Shown here: positions 17,743 to 26,013 of the stretch, one piece after another
Numbering within the stretch: position 1 is the stretch's first letter
Layout: each line of letters begins with the position of its first letter
Assembly (NCBI GenBank): GCA_944380355.1
Contig: CALWHJ010000001.1
Span: 150,739 to 214,738 of the forward strand
Length of the DNA: 64,000 nt
From: an uncultured Christensenellaceae bacterium
GTDB taxonomy: Bacteria; Bacillota; Clostridia; Christensenellales; UBA3700
Reading direction: 5' to 3'
Translations under genes and position numbers: made by a program
Notes under the pieces: generated by a model
What the model was told of the DNA's origin: nothing
Seen by the model: the letters and a program-made list of their open reading frames with translations, nothing else
The model's database searches: none

Positions 17743-19229
17743 ATCTTTTTCTCCTTGACGTATACGGGACTCGTGAGAAGCACGTCCGCGTACTTGCCCT
17801 CGGTAATTCCCGTACCTTCTATTCGCATATATCCTTCTTTTGCGAGATAAATCTCTTCTTCTATCGTCTTGCCTTCCGTATACGCGAAGTGGTAATCCTC
17901 GCACGCGCTACCAGTAACGGTAAAACTCTCCGCCTTACTGTCAAAGGGATAATCGGGGGCTTTTGCGCACGATATCTTTATCGTATATCTGCCGGGAGAA
18001 ACAGTATCTCCGATACCGTAGGAGTGTTCTCCGTCGCTCAGCGAAATATCCGCTTCCCAGCCCATTGTGATATAAGTTCTGCCGCACTCCACTGCCTGCA
18101 AAACGGCGTCGGGCGTAAGTCTGCCGTCGATTCCGAGATACGTGTACGCATACGAAGGACCACCCTCGTCGGGAGAATGCCAGTCGTAGCCGTAAAGCGC
18201 CGCGAGCCTGTATCCTTTGTCAAGCAGGGAAATCCACTCCCTTTTTGCCCACAAATCCGCGGGCGATACGTTGGGGTCGTAGTGCGACCACACTTCGTAA
18301 GAAGTGAGATAGTCCCAGTTGGTGATATGGAAGTCGTTGTGACAGCCCGCGCACAGCGGCCAGCCTATTCTCTTGGGGTGAGCGAGCGTGACTATATCCC
18401 CGCTCTGTCTCGCCTTTACTATCATGGCGTTGATGTTTTCGGGACGGATATCCAGCCAGTTGACGGGACTGTTGCCGCCGATGACTGTCAAATGTCCCCA
18501 AAACGTCGTCCATTCTATTCCGCGCGCCACGGTAAGATTGTACTTCTTGCCCCACTCCTCGACTGCCTGCACGTTGCTGATTGTGTTGTGGTCGGTAAGG
18601 CATATGGCCTTGTATCCTCTCTTGACGGCGTTTTGCACGAGTTCCTTGGGAATCATATCCCCGTCCGACGCCACCGTATGACAGTGCATTTCTACTCTCT
18701 GCCAGGTACGTTTGCCGTCGCAGGCATCGTTGACCGCGCAAAGTTCGCCGTCGTATTTCTCAACGGGGAAATTACCTTTTTCGGTATATCCGTCGACCGT
18801 AACGTCGATGTCGATATAGTCTGTTACGATGCTGTTGATGCTTGCGGTAAGCGTCCACTTGCCTGCGCGCACTCTTGTCTTTATAAAGCCGTTGGAAGAA
18901 TACTCTTCGCTGATAACATGCACTTGATCCGGCTTATGTCTGTGCTCGGTACCGAGTTGTTTTTCTCCGTCGTCGAGCGACCATGCGATATGATTGGCAA
19001 GAGGAAAATTCCTCCTTATCTCCTCATACGAAAATTCCCTGTAAGGCGCGTCCTTTTCGAGACACTCTCTCACAAGCGCCGCGCACTTCTTCTCGTCGTA
19101 TTCGTACTTGGGCGAATAAAACGTCGCGACGGTGATATATTCGAGTCCTTCGGGTACGTCGAAACTCACTCTTATATGGCTTCTCAGATCCTCGGGCAAA
19201 ACTTTGATTTTCGTATGAAAAATCTGCAT
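17739..19229 (-). CDS. PHP-domain metallohydrolase (CehA/McbA-like)
   Basis: 496 aa. Residues 1 to about 175 form a beta-rich N-terminal domain. The PHP domain starts with MHCHTVASDGD (His182, His184) and continues with LTDHNTIS, RGIEWTT, TLAHPKR and YDWHSP, supplying the metal-binding His/Asp/Glu set. About 100 C-terminal residues are again beta-rich. CehA/McbA-like PHP proteins hydrolyse ester-type bonds. No signal peptide is visible, so the protein is cytoplasmic. It overlaps the GDPD-like gene by 4 bases and follows the third oxidoreductase by 1 base. The pairing of two hydrolases with TIM-type folds with sugar oxidoreductases is unusual. Substrate unknown. Confidence 0.85.
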   Translation of the reverse strand: MQIFHTKIKVLPEDLRSHIRVSFDVPEGLEYITVATFYSPKYEYDEKKCAALVRECLEKDAPYREFSYEEIRRNFPLANHIAWSLDDGEKQLGTEHRHKPDQVHVISEEYSSNGFIKTRVRAGKWTLTASINSIVTDYIDIDVTVDGYTEKGNFPVEKYDGELCAVNDACDGKRTWQRVEMHCHTVASDGDMIPKELVQNAVKRGYKAICLTDHNTISNVQAVEEWGKKYNLTVARGIEWTTFWGHLTVIGGNSPVNWLDIRPENINAMIVKARQSGDIVTLAHPKRIGWPLCAGCHNDFHITNWDYLTSYEVWSHYDPNVSPADLWAKREWISLLDKGYRLAALYGYDWHSPDEGGPSYAYTYLGIDGRLTPDAVLQAVECGRTYITMGWEADISLSDGEHSYGIGDTVSPGRYTIKISCAKAPDYPFDSKAESFTVTGSACEDYHFAYTEGKTIEEEIYLAKEGYMRIEGTGITEGKYADVLLTSPVYVKEKKI

Positions 19230-19230
19230 A

Positions 19231-20520
19231 TTATTTCCTTATGTCGGGTATCTCGCTCATTTCGACGAGTCTGCCGCCCTCGTGTCTGGACAGTTCCGCC
19301 GCCGTAACGATTCTGTGACTTTCAATGGTATCCTTGATCCAAGTATACTGCATGGCAGGATCCTGATTGTTTGTGAGCATACCTACGGTAGCCTTGACGA
19401 TACCCTGGTCGCCGCCGTAATGTCCCTTGATAACGGGGATAATATTGACGACAATCTTCTTGGGCTTCTGACCGAAGAGTTGAAGTTTGATTACGCTGCC
19501 TCTGTCATCGGCGATGAGAATACCTTTGCTGCCTCTTATCTCAGTATGTCTGTGGTCTTTCTCGTTGAAAGCGTTGGCGGTGAGGACAATCTTGGTACCG
19601 TTTTCCATGAGCATATTGACGGTCTGGCAGTCAGCCACGTCGTTGTCGCATGCGAATACGCATCTCGCCCACTGCTTTGCTCTCGCGTCGGTTTTGAGCG
19701 CGTTGAGCACGTCCTTCTTCTTTGAAGAAGTACAGAAAGCGTATGTACCCCAAAGGAATTTTTTCTTACCTCTGCCGATAGCTTTCTTTCTTCCGAGATA
19801 CTGATGCTCGACCTCGAAGTTACAGGTCATTCTGTGGGGGCAATCAAAGCAGTTGTCGGTCGCACCCTCGGGTCTGTGTTCGTGGTTAAAGAAAGTCAGC
19901 CCGCCGTAAGAATTGAGGCTCTTGCACTTACTGCCCGTAAACCAGTACATAAGGTCCATATCGTGACAGCACTTTGCAAGAAGCATAGGAGAGGTTTCTT
20001 CTTCGCTTCTCCAGTTTCCTCTGACATAGCTGTGACAGAAGTGCCAGTAAGATATGTTTTCGTCGTGCTTGATAAGCTCGATTTCGCCCAGTACGCCCGT
20101 ATCTATCATTTCTTTAATCTTTCTGTAATAGTTGGCATATCTCAATACGTGGCAAACAAGTACTTTTCTTCCCTGTTTTCTCGCGTACTCCTCGATGTCT
20201 AGACATTCTTCGATATTAGGGCTCAAAGGTTTTTCGACGAGGATATCGTATCCCAGTTCCAAAGCCTTCATTGCGTGCTTGTAGTGGTCTCTGTCCTGAG
20301 TAGCTATAAGCATACAATCTGCGACTTTTCCGAGAGCGAAAAAGTCGTTTTCGTCCGTAAAGCACTTATCTTCGGGCACTTTCCAAAGGTCTTTCACTTT
20401 ATCGATTTTCGCCTGATATTTATCGCAAATCGCCACGATTTGCACGTCGCCTCTCTTGGCAAAATGAGTGCCGTAGTTTTTGCCTCTGCTGCCAAGTCCC
20501 AGCACTGCTATTTTCAACAT
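19231..20520 (-). CDS. Gfo/Idh/MocA-family oxidoreductase with Cys-rich insert (copy 3)
   Basis: 429 aa. Rossmann start LGLGSRGKNYG, VEKPLS, then SYWHFCHSYVRGNWR and AKCCHDMDLMYW in the catalytic half. It is a different subfamily from copies 1 and 2: after the active site comes an insertion with CFDCPHRMTC plus nearby Cys residues (about residues 235-245, with a further Cys in CVFACDN), suggesting a bound metal. It shares the operon with the PHP gene (1-base gap). Likely an NAD(P)-dependent sugar or glycoside oxidoreductase; substrate unknown. Confidence 0.88.
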   Translation of the reverse strand: MLKIAVLGLGSRGKNYGTHFAKRGDVQIVAICDKYQAKIDKVKDLWKVPEDKCFTDENDFFALGKVADCMLIATQDRDHYKHAMKALELGYDILVEKPLSPNIEECLDIEEYARKQGRKVLVCHVLRYANYYRKIKEMIDTGVLGEIELIKHDENISYWHFCHSYVRGNWRSEEETSPMLLAKCCHDMDLMYWFTGSKCKSLNSYGGLTFFNHEHRPEGATDNCFDCPHRMTCNFEVEHQYLGRKKAIGRGKKKFLWGTYAFCTSSKKKDVLNALKTDARAKQWARCVFACDNDVADCQTVNMLMENGTKIVLTANAFNEKDHRHTEIRGSKGILIADDRGSVIKLQLFGQKPKKIVVNIIPVIKGHYGGDQGIVKATVGMLTNNQDPAMQYTWIKDTIESHRIVTAAELSRHEGGRLVEMSEIPDIRK

Positions 20521-20619
20521 AAATCCCTCTTTGTCTTTCTTGTAGTAATATTAAATAACGCCGTCAAATCATTCTTCGACGGTATGTCCTCTGACATTTG
20601 TCCGAGAAACTGTCGCTTA

Positions 20620-21444
20620 TTATACTCCGGAATATGCGGAGAAACCGCCGTCGATAGGCACTACGATACCCGTAACGAATCCCGACGCGTCATTGTCGGA
20701 AAGCCACATTACGGTACCGAGGAGTTCTTCGGGTTCGCCGAATCTTCTCATAGGCGTGCCTGCGAGTATCTTGTTTGTTCTTGCGGTAGGATTGCCCTCA
20801 GCGTCGAAAAGCAAAGCTCTGTTCTGATTGGTTACGAAGAAACCGGGAGCGATTGCGTTGACTCTGATGCCTTCCTGTGCAAAGTGAACTGCAAGCCACT
20901 GAGTAAAGTTGGATACGCTTGCCTTTGCGCCCGAATATGCGGGAATTTTGGTCAAAGGTCTGAATGCGTTCATACTCGAGATATTGAGAATGATTCCTCC
21001 TCTGCCCACCATATCCTTTGCAAAAACCTGAGTGGTCAGGAAAGTTGCAAGGAAGTTGAGTTTGAATACGAAGTCTACGCCGTTTTCGTCGAGGTCGAAG
21101 AAAGATATCTTCGCTTCGTCGTCCACGTCGGCAGCATTGAAGTATTCGCTCGTAGTCGTACCCTTTGGATGATTGCCGCCCGCACCGTTGACGAGAATAT
21201 CGCACTTGCCGAGCTCTTTGTTGATTTTTTCTTTTGCCTCTTCCATAGTTTTCTTTTCGAGACAATTTACTGCATAAGCCTTTGCAATACCACCGTCATT
21301 GACGATTTCGTCTACGACTTTCTGCGCGCTCTCGAGCTTCAAATCGAGAACAGCTACCTTTGCTCCTTTCTTTGCGTATGCCTTTGCAATCGTACTGCAA
21401 AGTACGCCGCCTGCACCTGTAATTACTACTACTTTATCTTTCAT
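20620..21444 (-). CDS. uxuB: SDR-type D-mannonate oxidoreductase (fructuronate reductase)
   Basis: 274 aa short-chain dehydrogenase/reductase: TGAGGVLC nucleotide-binding glycines, NGAGG, and the catalytic Ser-Tyr-Lys (ISSM...YSGAK). Length and the NGAGGNHPKGTT segment match the SDR-type fructuronate reductase of Bacillota (B. subtilis UxuB/YjmF), not the long-chain UxuB of E. coli. It would reduce D-fructuronate to D-mannonate between the UxaC and UxuA steps, and both of those genes lie immediately upstream on the same strand. The function is inferred from family plus context; other keto-sugar reductases are possible. Confidence 0.82.
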   Translation of the reverse strand: MKDKVVVITGAGGVLCSTIAKAYAKKGAKVAVLDLKLESAQKVVDEIVNDGGIAKAYAVNCLEKKTMEEAKEKINKELGKCDILVNGAGGNHPKGTTTSEYFNAADVDDEAKISFFDLDENGVDFVFKLNFLATFLTTQVFAKDMVGRGGIILNISSMNAFRPLTKIPAYSGAKASVSNFTQWLAVHFAQEGIRVNAIAPGFFVTNQNRALLFDAEGNPTARTNKILAGTPMRRFGEPEELLGTVMWLSDNDASGFVTGIVVPIDGGFSAYSGV

Positions 21445-21555
21445 AATTTACTCACTTCCTCACTATTATTTTATTAATATTTAAATTCTGTTATTTATCA
21501 ATACTATATTAGTAGATAACGAAAACTTTGTCTACAAAATAAGCGTCCTCACTGC

Positions 21556-21580
21556 AAAATCCAAAAACAGGATTTTATTT
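21556..21580 (-). terminator. Weak hairpin after uxuA
   Basis: Arms AAAATCC/GGATTTT around a 7-base loop lie 40 bases after the uxuA stop. The stem is AT-rich and short, so it could be partial attenuation between uxuA and uxuB rather than full termination. Confidence 0.35.
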
Positions 21581-21614
21581 CGCATTTTATTCCGCTTATT
21601 CCGCGGCAGACGGA

Positions 21615-22661
21615 TTATTTATCCGCCTTTTCTACCGCTTCGATTATTCCTTGCAGATACATTGCGCCGAGAGCTCTGTCGTAGAGACCGTAACCGCCTC
21701 TGCCCGTTTCTCCCCAAATCATTCTTCCGTGGTCGGGTCTTACGTAACCGTCAAAACCGTCCTCGTGAAGAGCCTTGATGATAGCGTACATATCGAGACT
21801 TCCTTCGCTGGAGAGATGACCGCTTTCCTCAAAGCAGTGGTCGCCCGTAATCTTTATGTTTCTCAGATGTACGAAAGGCATTCTGCCCTTGCAGGTATGT
21901 ATCATATGCACGAGGTCGTTGGTCGTAGCTACGCCCAAAGAGCCTGTACAGAAAGTAATGCCGTTGGCAGGACTGTCCACTATCTTCAAAAATCTCTTGA
22001 GATTTTCCTCGTTGGTAATTACTCTGGGAAGTCCGAAAATGCCCCAAGGGGGGTCATCGGGGTGAATAGCCATTTTGATACCGCTCTCCTCGGCTACGGG
22101 AATAACTTCTTTGAGGAATACCGTCATATTCTCCCACAGTTTTTCCTCGTCGACAGCCTTGTACTGATTGAGCAAATCCTTGAGTCCTTCTTTCGTGTAG
22201 CTCGCATCCCAACCGGGAAGAGACAATTCACTCGTCAAAGGATTGAGATTGAGTACTGTCTGGTGGTCGTATGCCAAAGCGTTTGAGCCGTCCTTGAGGG
22301 GAAGAGCGAGATTGCTTCTCAGCCAGTCGAAAACGGGCATAAAGTTATAGCAAATACATTTTACTCCCGCCTTGCCGAGACGTCTTACGTTTTCCTTGTA
22401 GTTTTCTATAAGTCCGGGGGCGTTGGCGTTGCCGAGTTTTATATCCTCGTGTACGGGTACGCTTTCGACAACTTCGAAAGTCAAGCCCTTAGCTTCGATT
22501 TTCTTTTTCATAGCGAGTATGGATTCGTTGCTCCAGACTTCGCCCACGGGGGTGTCGTAAATCGCCGATACTATACCCTGAATACAAGGCACCTGTCTTA
22601 TGTAATCGAGCGTAACCTTGTCATCGTCTCCGTACCAGCGGAAAGTCATTTTGAAACTCAT
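21615..22661 (-). CDS. uxuA: Mannonate dehydratase
   Basis: 348 aa TIM-barrel protein of the UxuA family. It dehydrates D-mannonate to 2-keto-3-deoxygluconate. Recognisable parts are the N-terminal FRWYGDDDKVTL, the HPDDPPWGIFGLPR metal/substrate loop, CTGSLG, and the C-terminal RPDHGRMIWGE. Length is close to the family norm. It sits 1 base after the uxaC stop and upstream of uxuB, so pathway order and gene order agree. Cytoplasmic. Confidence 0.95.
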   Translation of the reverse strand: MSFKMTFRWYGDDDKVTLDYIRQVPCIQGIVSAIYDTPVGEVWSNESILAMKKKIEAKGLTFEVVESVPVHEDIKLGNANAPGLIENYKENVRRLGKAGVKCICYNFMPVFDWLRSNLALPLKDGSNALAYDHQTVLNLNPLTSELSLPGWDASYTKEGLKDLLNQYKAVDEEKLWENMTVFLKEVIPVAEESGIKMAIHPDDPPWGIFGLPRVITNEENLKRFLKIVDSPANGITFCTGSLGVATTNDLVHMIHTCKGRMPFVHLRNIKITGDHCFEESGHLSSEGSLDMYAIIKALHEDGFDGYVRPDHGRMIWGETGRGGYGLYDRALGAMYLQGIIEAVEKADK

Positions 22662-22662
22662 A

Positions 22663-24174
22663 TTATTCCTCCACTATATTTTTTGCATTCTGATAGCAAA
22701 GTGCCTTTGCTACGTTGATAGCGTACTTGTCTTCGCCGTCTTTCATAAGACCGCCCAAAAAGTCGCATACGATTTGTCTGTAATAGTCGTGTCTTGTATA
22801 GGACAGGAAGCTTCTGCTGTCCGTAAGCATACCTACCAGCGAGCCTACGTGAGACAATTCCGAGAGAATTTCGAGCGTCTCGTACATACCTCTCTTGTGG
22901 TCGCAGAACCACCAGCTTATACCGAGCACTACGTTTCTGAACGCTCCGCACATCGTAACCAAAGGATAGTACATTGTGGGATTGAGCGTATAGATTATTG
23001 TCTTGGGCAAAGCGTTCTGGCTGTTAAGATTGTCGATATATCTTTTTATACGAGCCACGTCGAAAGCGTCGCCTACGCAATCGAAGCCCGCGTCTCTTCC
23101 GCACTGAGCGAACATCGCGCTGTTGGAGTTTCTCGTAACGGCAAGATGCAACTGCATAACCATATTGCGTTTTGCGTACTCTTTTCCGAAGAAGTTGTAC
23201 AGATATCCCCAAAAACCGTCGTAATCCTTATCGTCGACTTCTTTGCCTTTAAGCAGATTTTTAAAGGTTTTGTCTGCGTCTTTGAAGTCTGCTATACTCT
23301 CGGGGAAGCCCTGTACGCCTACGTCGGAGAACTTACATCCGAGGGATACGAAGTAGTCCATTCTCTTTTCTACTGCTTCTTCGAGGTCGGCAAGGTCTTT
23401 TATCTTTACGCCCGCCGCGCTGCCCAGCTTGGATATGTAATCGGCGTAGTTTTTGTCCTTTGCGAGTACGATATTGTCTACTCTGAAAGAAGGAACTACC
23501 TTTGCCTTGATACCCTCGTCCTTTGCGATGAGTTCGTGATATTCGAGAGAGTCGCAGGGGTCGTCCGTCGTGGCTATGTATTCCACGTTTGCCATCGCGA
23601 TGAGTTTTCTCGGATAGAGTTGTTTGTCCGCGATAACCTTGTTTGCTTTATCCCAGATCTCCTTGGCGTTGTCCTCGTTGAGAGGCAGTGTGATACCGAA
23701 GAAAAATCCGAGTTCGAGCGCTACCCAATCCTTGATAGGATTGCCGTAAGCTTCGCCTACCGCCTTGGCAAAACGCATGAACTTGTCGTACATGTCGGCG
23801 TCGCCCGTGATATACTTTTCGTCGATGCCGTACGCTCTCATTAGACGCCACTTATAGTGGTCGCCCGCAAGCCACATTTCTCCTATGTCGCTAAAAGGCT
23901 TGTCCTCGTAAATCTCCTTGGGAGAGAGATGACAGTGATAGTCTATGATTGGCAAATCCTTGACCTCGTCATAGAGTTTGCGCGCGTACTTGCTTTTGAG
24001 TACGTCCACCAACGCGGTGCAATCCGCTTTGACGTCCTTGACTTTTTTAGTCTGCGCCGTCTTCTTTGCCGCGGTAGCCGCCTTGGCAGCCTTAGCAGCG
24101 AGTTTCTTGGTCGAAGCCGTCTTTGCTCCTGTGCTCTTTACGCTTGCAGTCTTTTTATCTTTGGACTCTGCCAC
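22663..24174 (-). CDS. uxaC: Glucuronate (uronate) isomerase with Lys/Ala-rich N-terminal extension
   Basis: Converts D-glucuronate to D-fructuronate (and galacturonate to tagaturonate). The family part begins about residue 55 with LPIIDYHCHLSP (metal His pair) and runs to the C-terminus with RHDYYRQIVCDFLG, a typical UxaC ending. In front is an extension of about 50 residues made almost only of Lys, Ala, Thr and Ser, not found in typical UxaC. Start chosen at a GTG whose GGAGGAG site is 6 bases upstream and is encoded by the Gly-Gly codons near the end of kdgK; the genes overlap by 20 bases. A TTG further upstream is less likely. Confidence 0.94.
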   Translation of the reverse strand: MAESKDKKTASVKSTGAKTASTKKLAAKAAKAATAAKKTAQTKKVKDVKADCTALVDVLKSKYARKLYDEVKDLPIIDYHCHLSPKEIYEDKPFSDIGEMWLAGDHYKWRLMRAYGIDEKYITGDADMYDKFMRFAKAVGEAYGNPIKDWVALELGFFFGITLPLNEDNAKEIWDKANKVIADKQLYPRKLIAMANVEYIATTDDPCDSLEYHELIAKDEGIKAKVVPSFRVDNIVLAKDKNYADYISKLGSAAGVKIKDLADLEEAVEKRMDYFVSLGCKFSDVGVQGFPESIADFKDADKTFKNLLKGKEVDDKDYDGFWGYLYNFFGKEYAKRNMVMQLHLAVTRNSNSAMFAQCGRDAGFDCVGDAFDVARIKRYIDNLNSQNALPKTIIYTLNPTMYYPLVTMCGAFRNVVLGISWWFCDHKRGMYETLEILSELSHVGSLVGMLTDSRSFLSYTRHDYYRQIVCDFLGGLMKDGEDKYAINVAKALCYQNAKNIVEE

Positions 24175-25180
24175 TTCCGTCTCCTCCGGCAAGTTTATTT
24201 ACTTCGTCAACGCTGATTACGTTGAAGTCGCCCTCAACAGTGTGCTTGAGACAAGATGCAGCCACAGCGAATTCGATAGCGTTTTGCGCGCCGAGATTGT
24301 TGTGCAAGCCGTATATAAGACCTGCGCCGAAACTGTCTCCGCCTCCTACTCTGTCAACGATGTCTATCATATATTTTTTGGATTTGTATACGCCGTCTTT
24401 GTCTATAAGAATTGCCGACCAGCCGTTACGCGATGCGGATACGGACTCTCTCAAAGTAAACGCAACGTATTTTACTGCGGGGAACTTTTTCATAAGCTGT
24501 CTTCCGATACTCTCGTAACCATCTACGGAAAGTACTCCCGCGTTTATATCGGTATTCTGTGCCTCGATACCGAATACGTCCTTGCTGTCCTCCTCGTTGG
24601 AGATAAGCACGTCGACGTACTTGACGAGCTTGGACATTACCTTGTTGGCTTTTTCCTTGCTCCAAAGTTTTTTGCGGTAATTGAGGTCGCAAGAAACGGT
24701 GATATTCTTTTTCTTTGCGGCTTTCAAAATCATTTCGGTGATTTCCGCAAGACTGTCGCTGACGGCGGGGGTAATGCCCGTCCAATGCAACCATTCTACT
24801 CCGTCGAAAATTTTATCCACGTCGAAGTCCTTTTTGTCTGCGGTAGCTATACTGCTTCCTGCGCGGTCGTAAATGACGTTGCTGCCTCTTTGCGAACAGC
24901 CTTTTTCGCAGAAGTAGATACCTATTCTGTCGCCGCCTCTTGCTATGTAACTCGTATCGACGCCCCATCCTCTCAGCTCTTTGATGCACTTGTCGCCGAG
25001 AGCGTTTTTGGGAAGCTTGCTTACAAACGCTACGTCTTCGCCGAATTGCGCGAGCGATACTGCTACGTTAGCTTCGCCGCCGCCGAATACTATTTCAAAA
25101 CTGTCCGCCTGCATAAAACGCTTGTAACCTACGGGTTGCAAACGCATCATTATTTCGCCTAACGTGATAATCTTAGCCAT
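24155..25180 (-). CDS. kdgK: 2-keto-3-deoxygluconate kinase
   Basis: 341 aa PfkB/ribokinase-family sugar kinase: N-terminal GEIMMRL, GGGEANVAVSLA, and the C-terminal ATP/anion-hole motif DRVGGGDSFGAGL with the catalytic Asp. In this position it should phosphorylate 2-keto-3-deoxygluconate, the product of UxuA, to KDPG, the substrate of the adjacent aldolase. It starts with a TAATG overlap with the kdgA stop, with GGAGG 9 bases upstream. The substrate is inferred from context; PfkB kinases with other sugars look similar. Confidence 0.92.
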   Translation of the reverse strand: MAKIITLGEIMMRLQPVGYKRFMQADSFEIVFGGGEANVAVSLAQFGEDVAFVSKLPKNALGDKCIKELRGWGVDTSYIARGGDRIGIYFCEKGCSQRGSNVIYDRAGSSIATADKKDFDVDKIFDGVEWLHWTGITPAVSDSLAEITEMILKAAKKKNITVSCDLNYRKKLWSKEKANKVMSKLVKYVDVLISNEEDSKDVFGIEAQNTDINAGVLSVDGYESIGRQLMKKFPAVKYVAFTLRESVSASRNGWSAILIDKDGVYKSKKYMIDIVDRVGGGDSFGAGLIYGLHNNLGAQNAIEFAVAASCLKHTVEGDFNVISVDEVNKLAGGDGSGRVQR

Positions 25181-25830
25181 TATTTTCTGCCTCCGATTAC
25201 GGACTGAACCTTGTCAACGAAAGCCTTGCATACGGCAGTAACCTTATCGTAATCTCCGGTCTTTGCGTCCTTAGTGAGGAAAGAGCCTGCTCCGACAGCA
25301 AATGCGCCTGCCTTAAACCACTCTTCGACATTCTCCGCGCTTACGCCGCCCGTAGGCATAATGTTTGCGTGAGGGAAAGGTCCCTTGAGTGCTTTGAGTC
25401 CCGCGGGTTTAGCAATGTCTCCGGGGAAGAGTTTGAGCACGTCGACACCGTATTCCATAGCCGTCTGCGCTTCGGTAGGGGTCATTACTCCCGTCATTAC
25501 GGGGATGCCGTAACGGTTGCACATTTTTACCGTTTCGATATTGAGCGAAGGACTTACGACAAATTTTGCTCCCGCAAGAATAGCAATTCTGGCAGTCTCA
25601 GGGTCGAGCACGGTGCCAGCGCCGATTACCATATCGCTGCCCTTGTATTTTTCAGTAAGACTTTTTATAAGCGAATCCGCTCCCGGTACGGTAAAAGTTA
25701 CTTCGATTATCTTGATACCGCCCTTGTAACAAGCGTCTACCGTCTTTACGGCGGTGTCGAGACTGTCGCCTCTGATGACGGCTACGACTCCCAGCTTTTC
25801 GATTGTTTCATAAATACGATACTTTTCCAT
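25180..25830 (-). CDS. kdgA: 2-keto-3-deoxy-6-phosphogluconate aldolase
   Basis: 216 aa class I aldolase of the Eda/KdgA family. It cleaves KDPG to pyruvate and glyceraldehyde-3-phosphate. Visible motifs are VAVIRG, IEVTFTVPGA, GAGTVLDPE, the Schiff-base region FVVSPS, KLFPGD and MPTGGVS. First gene of the glucuronate operon, divergent from the AraC-type regulator. Start ATG chosen with GAGGAG 4-5 bases upstream. With UxaC, UxuB, UxuA and KdgK it completes the pathway from glucuronate to central metabolism. Confidence 0.95.
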   Translation of the reverse strand: MEKYRIYETIEKLGVVAVIRGDSLDTAVKTVDACYKGGIKIIEVTFTVPGADSLIKSLTEKYKGSDMVIGAGTVLDPETARIAILAGAKFVVSPSLNIETVKMCNRYGIPVMTGVMTPTEAQTAMEYGVDVLKLFPGDIAKPAGLKALKGPFPHANIMPTGGVSAENVEEWFKAGAFAVGAGSFLTKDAKTGDYDKVTAVCKAFVDKVQSVIGGRK

Positions 25831-25882
25831 ATATCTCCTCTGTGTCCTAACGGACAGCATAAAATTTCACACACTTTCGCAG

Positions 25883-25911
25883 TCTATAATTATTATAATA
25901 TGGTCGTTCAA
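25883..25911 (-). promoter_or_regulatory. Promoter of the glucuronate operon (kdgA)
   Basis: Minus-strand TTGAAC (25906-25911) and TATAGA (25883-25888) with 17-base spacing. Both hexamers deviate from consensus, as expected for a promoter that needs an activator; the divergent AraC-type protein is the obvious candidate. Confidence 0.5.
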
Positions 25912-25942
25912 AAAAAACAATACTATTTTTGCATCAAAATTA

Positions 25943-25971
25943 TGGACAAAATAGGTTTGATGGTTTATAAT
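25943..25971 (+). promoter_or_regulatory. Promoter of the AraC-type regulator
   Basis: TGGACA (25943-25948), 17 bases, TATAAT (25966-25971). It lies back-to-back with the kdgA promoter, about 40 bases apart, so one bound regulator could control both. Confidence 0.65.
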
Positions 25972-26013
25972 ATACCTATCATCGACACAAAAGCGCAAAG
26001 GCGGAGGTTTATT

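Noticed and set aside
20275..21477. Plus-strand open frame of 400 codons opposite the SDR gene
   Set aside because: Antisense shadow with no recognisable domain; the minus-strand SDR has all catalytic motifs.
22618..25162. Two long plus-strand frames opposite uxaC and kdgK
   Set aside because: Shadows of the uronate genes; no ribosome sites and no family resemblance.
25369..26013. Long in-frame upstream extension of the AraC-type regulator
   Set aside because: It runs antisense through kdgA and lacks a ribosome site, while the ATG at 26014 has a perfect one and restores the family N-terminus.
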